Origin: Pseudomonadota bacterium
GTDB lineage: Bacteria > Pseudomonadota > Gammaproteobacteria > Enterobacterales > Enterobacteriaceae
Assembly: GCA_023454395.1 (NCBI GenBank)
Contig: JAEYFY010000328.1
Coordinates: 1 to 8,930, forward strand
Length of the DNA: 8,930 nucleotides
Reading direction: 5' to 3'
The position numbers and the translations under genes were made by a program. Below, one piece after another: positions 5,657-8,930 of this stretch. The notes under the pieces were generated by a model that was not told the origin of the DNA, did no database searches, and saw nothing but the letters and a program-made list of their open reading frames with translations. Within the stretch, counting starts at the first letter, position 1. Each line of letters starts with the position of its first letter.

Positions 5657-5695
5657 AAAAAACGCCCAGTCTTATTTTAGGCTGAGCGTTTTTTT
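5657..5695. terminator. Bidirectional rho-independent terminator between convergent genes
   Basis: AAAAAACGC (5657-5665) pairs with GCGTTTTTT (5686-5694). After one C-A mismatch the stem continues with CAGTC (5667-5671) and GGCTG (5680-5684), including one G-U. The loop is 8 bases. T runs follow on both strands (5689-5695 on plus; complement of 5657-5662 on minus). It ends the HIT gene from the left and the phosphatase gene from the right. Confidence 0.88.
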
Positions 5696-5710
5696 ATCAA
5701 GATCAAAACA

Positions 5711-6055
5711 TTATTTAGTTGGAAGCTGTGCTTCCATTGGTAAATAAGACCGAACTTTCTGTTCGAGGAGTTCAATTAATGCCGGATCATTAAAGCGATA
5801 ATTATCAGGTATTCCTAATACATGGGCTTTTTTATAGCGCATGGCTGCCGGAAAATGTGCAGATAATCGATTTAAATGTTTAGATTCCATGACAAGCACT
5901 AAATCAGCCCATTTTAGTAATTCATTATCAACCACACATTGCGCATCTTTGCGCGTACCCGCTGAAAGTGTATTAATGCCTTCTCTATCTGCAAACAACA
6001 GTTCTGCGGTAGGGCTTCGCCATTGATTTTTACTGCAAATAAATAAGATATTCAT
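5711..6055 (-). CDS. Short low-molecular-weight protein-tyrosine-phosphatase-like protein
   Basis: A 114-residue cytoplasmic protein. Its N-terminus MNILFICSKNQWRSPTAELL carries the phosphatase P-loop C-x5-R-S (Cys7 nucleophile, Arg13, Ser14) right after the first beta strand, as in low-molecular-weight tyrosine phosphatases. The general-acid region appears as GIPDNYRFNDPALIELL (81-97), with Asp84 or Asp90 as candidate proton donor. At 114 residues it is shorter than the classical 145-160-residue enzymes and fits the shorter predicted-phosphatase group (COG4551-like). It starts 2 bases after the stop of the 72-residue gene (TAA-TA-ATG) with only a weak ribosome-binding site of its own, which suggests translational coupling. 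Whether the substrate is phosphotyrosine, phosphoarginine or a small molecule cannot be told from sequence. Confidence 0.85.
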   Translation of the reverse strand: MNILFICSKNQWRSPTAELLFADREGINTLSAGTRKDAQCVVDNELLKWADLVLVMESKHLNRLSAHFPAAMRYKKAHVLGIPDNYRFNDPALIELLEQKVRSYLPMEAQLPTK

Positions 6056-6057
6056 TA

Positions 6058-6276
6058 TTACTCACTATCAGATAACGCATTTAATCGACGCTGACTACGA
6101 GAAATTCTTGGGTATTCAATTCCAAGTTGCGCAGCTCTGGTCATTTTTAGTGATCGAGTATATAAATTAGACCATTTTTTTTCTGGTTTAAACATCTCTC
6201 GTGAACAACCCATTTCTTGATGTTTATTTTTGCGGTTAACACATTGGCGCCAACCACGATCTCTTTGTATAGACAT
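6058..6276 (-). CDS. Small basic protein of unknown function, upstream of the phosphatase
   Basis: A 72-residue protein that I do not recognise. It is strongly basic (11 Arg and 6 Lys against 7 acidic residues), with an N-terminal half holding two cysteines (Cys12, Cys24) and two tryptophans (Trp9, Trp35). The C-terminal part, YPRISRSQRRLNALSDSE (55-72), is Arg-rich and probably helical. No signal peptide or membrane segment is visible; a nucleic-acid-binding role is possible but not shown. The start at 6276 has a good ribosome-binding site, GAGAGG, separated from the ATG by six T. Its stop is 2 bases before the phosphatase start, so the two form an operon. Its leader carries unusual structure and a 16S-rRNA-like stretch. 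Coding status rests on the ribosome-binding site, the tight operon spacing and the absence of a better frame. Confidence 0.75.
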   Translation of the reverse strand: MSIQRDRGWRQCVNRKNKHQEMGCSREMFKPEKKWSNLYTRSLKMTRAAQLGIEYPRISRSQRRLNALSDSE

Positions 6277-6282
6277 AAAAAA

Positions 6283-6325
6283 CCTCTCAGATTAAAGGGA
6301 TAGCAGCCGCAGTAATACGGAGAGG
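6283..6325 (-). promoter_or_regulatory. Leader of the basic-protein gene: hairpin that can hide the ribosome-binding site
   Basis: In the mRNA, CCUCUC (complement of 6320-6325) can pair with the ribosome-binding site GAGAGG (complement of 6283-6288), 31 bases apart. An inner hairpin CCGUA-UUAC-UGCGG (complement of 6307-6320) lies between and shares one base. Directly after GAGAGG come six U and then the AUG, so the same stem could act as a translation switch or a weak intrinsic terminator. No known riboswitch or leader-peptide frame is recognised. Confidence 0.45.
6302..6322 (+). other. 16S rRNA 530-loop-like sequence
   Basis: The plus strand here, containing AGCAGCCGC (6302-6310) and GTAATACGGAG (6312-6322), matches E. 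coli 16S rRNA positions about 520-540 with one mismatch (A at 6311 for G529). Beyond it, AGGGT and then GCGTTATTC (6336-6344) resemble the following 16S segment (GGGT, GCGTTAATC) with gaps. The mRNA of the basic-protein gene carries the opposite strand, i.e. the complement of the 530 loop. This is a fragment, not an rRNA gene. Confidence 0.6.
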
Positions 6326-6340
6326 GTCTAACCGTGCGTT

Positions 6341-6368
6341 ATTCTAGTTGAATCGAATAAATCTGCAA
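6341..6368 (-). promoter_or_regulatory. Putative promoter of the basic protein/phosphatase operon
   Basis: On the minus strand TAGAAT (complement of 6341-6346) matches the -10 consensus at 5 of 6 positions. TTGCAG (complement of 6363-6368) is a weak -35 at a 16-base spacing. A start near 6334 would give a leader of about 58 bases containing the whole hairpin. Confidence 0.45.
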
Positions 6369-6461
6369 TGGTTTATTTTTACACAAATGCGAATAAGCGA
6401 ATTTTTATTTATTTGGAAAAATATTTAGCAAAATAAAAAGAAAACAGGTGTTAAATCTTTA

Positions 6462-6501
6462 TAAAAAAATAACGGATAAGTGATTAATCAACTTATCCGT
6501 T
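6462..6501 (-). terminator. Rho-independent terminator of codBA
   Basis: AACGGATAAGT (6471-6481) pairs perfectly with ACTTATCCGTT (6491-6501). The loop region GATTAATC can pair further. On the minus strand the stem is followed by ATTTTTTTAT (complement of 6461-6470). It begins 33 bases beyond the codA stop. A smaller palindrome, ATCTAAC-TT-GTTAGAT (6519-6534), touches the codA stop codon. Confidence 0.88.
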
Positions 6502-6533
6502 TTATCTGTTATTCGAGGATCTAACTTGTTAGA

Positions 6534-7811
6534 TTATTTATAATTAACTGGTGTCGGTTTATCTAACATAATTGCTGTTTTCGCAGGCTCTGTTTGTGCA
6601 ATCACTTTACCGTGACGAATTGAATAACGCACAGGCACTTGACGACGTAAAGCATCAAATCCATTATCCGCAGGCAGAATAATAAAGTTTGCACTATTTC
6701 CTATTTCGACACCATAGTCCGTTAAAGCCAATGTTTTCGCACTGTTATGGCTAATTAACTGTAACCCATTATCAATTTGACCATAACCCATTAATTGGCA
6801 AACATGCAGCCCCATATGTAGAACTTGGAGCATATTTGCTGTGCCTAATGGATACCAAGGATCAAAAACATCATCATGACCAAAACAAACATTAATATTG
6901 CTTTCTAGCATCTCTTTTACACGAGTAATACCACGACGCTTTGGATAAGTATCAAAACGACCTTGCAAGTGAATATTAACCAAAGGGTTTGCCACAAAGT
7001 TAATACCCGACATTCTTAATAAACGGAATAAACGTGAAGTATAAGCCCCATTATAAGAATGCATTGCGGTTGTATGACTTGCTGTCACTCTTGAACCCAT
7101 ATTTTCTTTATGTGCTAAAGCGGCAACAGTTTCAACAAAACGAGATTGTTCATCATCAATTTCATCACAATGAACATCTATTAAACGATCGTATTTTTGT
7201 GCTAATGCAAAGGTTTTATGCAGTGATTCAACACCATATTCACGCGTAAATTCAAAGTGTGGAATAGCACCAACAACATCCGCACCTAATTTTAATGCTT
7301 CTTCTAATAAAGCTTCACCATTAGGATAAGATAAAATGCCTTCTTGCGGAAAAGCAACAATTTGCAAATCAACCCAAGGTTTAATTTCTTCTTTCACTTC
7401 CAGCATGGCTTTTAATGCTGTGAGTGATGCATCAGAAACGTCCACATGTGTTCTAACATGTTGAATACCATTAGCAATTTGCCATTGAAGCGTTTGCCAT
7501 GCGCGTTGTTTAACATCGTCATGAGTTAACAACGCTTTTCTTTCTGCCCAACGCTCAATACCTTCAAATAACGTTCCCGATTGATTCCAATTCGGTTGCC
7601 CTGCGGTTTGAGTTGTATCTAAATGAATATGAGGTTCAACAAAAGGAGCGTGAACTAAACCACCTTGCGCATCTAATGCTTCAGGATGAAAATTATTTTC
7701 AGGTTGTGGCTCTATCGTTTCAATTTTATTGTTCTTAAGCGTAATACGCCACAAACCCTCTTTTCCAACTAGACGAGCATGATTAATTTGTTCGATATTC
7801 TTACCCAGCAT
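6534..7811 (-). CDS. codA: Cytosine deaminase
   Basis: A 425-residue cytoplasmic amidohydrolase that converts cytosine to uracil and ammonia for pyrimidine salvage and nitrogen supply. It aligns nearly end to end with E. coli CodA. Metal and active-site residues fall at the same numbers: His61 and His63 in [20 protein letters not shown] (60-79), Gln156 in [20 protein letters not shown] (152-171), His214 and Glu217 in [20 protein letters not shown] (211-230), His246 in [13 protein letters not shown] (243-255), and Asp313 and Asp314 in [14 protein letters not shown] (310-323). The family enzyme is an iron-dependent hexamer. The start at 7811 lies inside codB: the two genes overlap by 11 bases, and GGAG 7 bases upstream sits within codB, so translation is probably coupled. 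N- and C-terminal ends vary from E. coli, the core hardly at all. Confidence 0.98.
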   Translation of the reverse strand: MLGKNIEQINHARLVGKEGLWRITLKNNKIETIEPQPENNFHPEALDAQGGLVHAPFVEPHIHLDTTQTAGQPNWNQSGTLFEGIERWAERKALLTHDDVKQRAWQTLQWQIANGIQHVRTHVDVSDASLTALKAMLEVKEEIKPWVDLQIVAFPQEGILSYPNGEALLEEALKLGADVVGAIPHFEFTREYGVESLHKTFALAQKYDRLIDVHCDEIDDEQSRFVETVAALAHKENMGSRVTASHTTAMHSYNGAYTSRLFRLLRMSGINFVANPLVNIHLQGRFDTYPKRRGITRVKEMLESNINVCFGHDDVFDPWYPLGTANMLQVLHMGLHVCQLMGYGQIDNGLQLISHNSAKTLALTDYGVEIGNSANFIILPADNGFDALRRQVPVRYSIRHGKVIAQTEPAKTAIMLDKPTPVNYK

Positions 7812-8930
7812 GACTTATCTCCGCTTGTCGAGCTGTACGACGATTTAATATTGGATTTAACACAGCATAACTAATTGCACCGCCTAATACTGCATTAACA
7901 GGTACGATGCCTGGTAACCAGTGCCCTGCCATAATACCAATTGCAACTGCTAGTAACGCTACCCAGTTAACCGATTGCATTGTGGCAGCATTAAAGGTGT
8001 TATAGCGTGCTTTGTTCATCAGATAATCTGCAATAATAACGCCACCAACAGGTGGGATCGCAGCAGATAAAAAGGTTAACCAGCCTACAAAGTTATTATA
8101 GAGCCATAATGCACACAGTGTACCGACAATGCCATTTATCACTGAAAGCTTTTTACTTGATAAGCCTGTAATATTGGCAAAGCCTAATCCAGAGGCATAT
8201 AGCGCATTATCATTGGTTGTCCAAATATTTAAGCCGAGTACGATAATCGCTGGAAGTAATAATCCTTGCGCAATCATCACATCCGAAATATCTGCCATTC
8301 CCAGTGAGGCGGCACCAGCAGCGCCAAAGACAAACATCAATGTATTACCTAAGAAGAAGGCAATAATTGCGACTACCACTGCGACTTTAGGATTTCGTCC
8401 AAAGCGGACAAAATCAGCCGTAAGCGTTCCCGCACTAATAAACGATCCGACTACCATCGCCAGCGCTAAATTGAAATCTAATGACTGAGCGGGTTTAACG
8501 TCCATTAACGTTGAAAGCCCGCCCATATCATGTATAGCAAGATAAACAGAGTAACTGCCAAGGATAGCGATAGCTGGAACAGCAATGATAGAGAGAATGG
8601 TGAGAGCTGAAATGCCGAAGAATACAGTGATGGTCATTAAGATGCCGGAAACGGCGATGAGGAGATTAATATCAATACCAGTGGCTTTTCCTACCGGAAT
8701 GGCAAACATTGCCACACCCACACCAAACCAACCAACCTGAGTACCACCGAGTAAAAATGAGGGAAGCCAAGAACCTTTAATACCGAAAGAGTAACGCGCG
8801 AGAAGATGAGTAGTAAGACCTGTTTTTGAACCAATAAAACCAAGAAATGCGGTGTAGATACCAAGAAGAAGATTACCAATTAGAACTGCGAGGAAGAAAT
8901 CATTAAAGGAAAGACCAGTACCAAGAGCGC
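7801..8930 (-). CDS. codB: Cytosine permease (partial, N-terminus outside window)
   Basis: An inner-membrane importer of cytosine of the NCS1 (nucleobase:cation symporter-1) family. The frame is open without interruption from the stop at 7803-7801 to the window edge, giving 375 residues beginning [15 protein letters not shown]. Alignment with E. coli CodB (419 residues) implies that about 41 N-terminal residues are missing. The substrate-binding helix [20 protein letters not shown] includes the residues equivalent to Gln105 and Trp108. [20 protein letters not shown] and [20 protein letters not shown] match E. coli almost exactly. About ten of the family's twelve membrane helices are visible. 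An in-frame GTG at 8721 is internal, not the start. CodB from Proteus vulgaris is, as I recall, the structurally characterised member. The codBA promoter lies outside the window. Confidence 0.97.
   Translation of the reverse strand, partial: ALGTGLSFNDFFLAVLIGNLLLGIYTAFLGFIGSKTGLTTHLLARYSFGIKGSWLPSFLLGGTQVGWFGVGVAMFAIPVGKATGIDINLLIAVSGILMTITVFFGISALTILSIIAVPAIAILGSYSVYLAIHDMGGLSTLMDVKPAQSLDFNLALAMVVGSFISAGTLTADFVRFGRNPKVAVVVAIIAFFLGNTLMFVFGAAGAASLGMADISDVMIAQGLLLPAIIVLGLNIWTTNDNALYASGLGFANITGLSSKKLSVINGIVGTLCALWLYNNFVGWLTFLSAAIPPVGGVIIADYLMNKARYNTFNAATMQSVNWVALLAVAIGIMAGHWLPGIVPVNAVLGGAISYAVLNPILNRRTARQAEISHAG

Noticed and set aside
6302..6344. A true 16S rRNA gene or pseudogene copy
   Set aside because: Only about 21 bases match well, with a loose gapped continuation; the flanks are unrelated. 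It is treated as a short similarity, not an rRNA gene.
8691..8879. Apparent break in codB, with a shorter frame starting at 8721 and another open frame upstream on the same strand
   Set aside because: Translation continues in the codB frame through 8721 to the window edge and matches CodB throughout. There is no frameshift; the GTG at 8721 is an internal valine and the other frame is a shadow.

Overview
The window looks like chromosomal DNA of a low-GC member of the Morganellaceae, most likely Proteus or a close relative. The grounds are enterobacterial proteins (HemB, YecF, CodA, CodB and a UspF/UspG-type protein very close to their E. coli counterparts), very AT-rich intergenic DNA, and an ERIC-type intergenic repeat. 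No phage, transposase, integrase, CRISPR array, tRNA or complete rRNA gene is visible. The genes are mostly housekeeping or metabolic; the unusual material is in the intergenic DNA.

Layout. 1-325 (-): nearly complete two-helix membrane protein with a potassium-channel-like fold but no canonical selectivity filter, cut by the window edge. 444-872 (-): universal stress protein, followed by its own terminator. 1015-1899 (-): stand-alone NAD(P)H-hydrate dehydratase. 2161-2382 (+), divergent from it: yecF, followed by a strongly structured 3' region and a strong terminator at 2525-2554. 2555-3080: very AT-rich DNA without a gene. 3129-3494 (+): small secreted two-cysteine protein of unknown function. 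3560-3860: a cluster of pyrimidine-rich minisatellites running into an ERIC element expanded by two extra 47-bp tandem copies. 3933-4910 (+): hemB (zinc-type porphobilinogen synthase), with a terminator. 5138-5602 (+): HIT-family protein with an H-x-H-x-K active-site motif. A bidirectional terminator at 5657-5695 separates it from a convergent two-gene unit on the minus strand: a 72-residue basic protein (6058-6276) and a short low-molecular-weight tyrosine-phosphatase-like protein (5711-6055). 6534-8930 (-): the codBA operon, cytosine permease (5' end outside the window) and cytosine deaminase, overlapping by 11 bases and closed by a terminator.

How the genes work together. CodB imports cytosine and CodA deaminates it to uracil and ammonia for pyrimidine salvage. 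HemB makes porphobilinogen for heme. The hydrate dehydratase repairs damaged NAD(P)H. The 72-residue protein and the phosphatase are two bases apart and probably translationally coupled.

The most noteworthy points are: (1) the short leader of the 72-residue gene, which carries a 21-base stretch one mismatch from the 16S rRNA 530-loop (on the strand opposite to the mRNA) and whose ribosome-binding site can pair with an upstream CCUCUC and is followed directly by six U; (2) the ERIC element, whose 221-bp length equals 127 + 2 x 47; (3) the layered inverted repeats between yecF and its terminator. I found no convincing new multi-gene system; the phosphatase/basic-protein pair with its unusual leader is the closest candidate.
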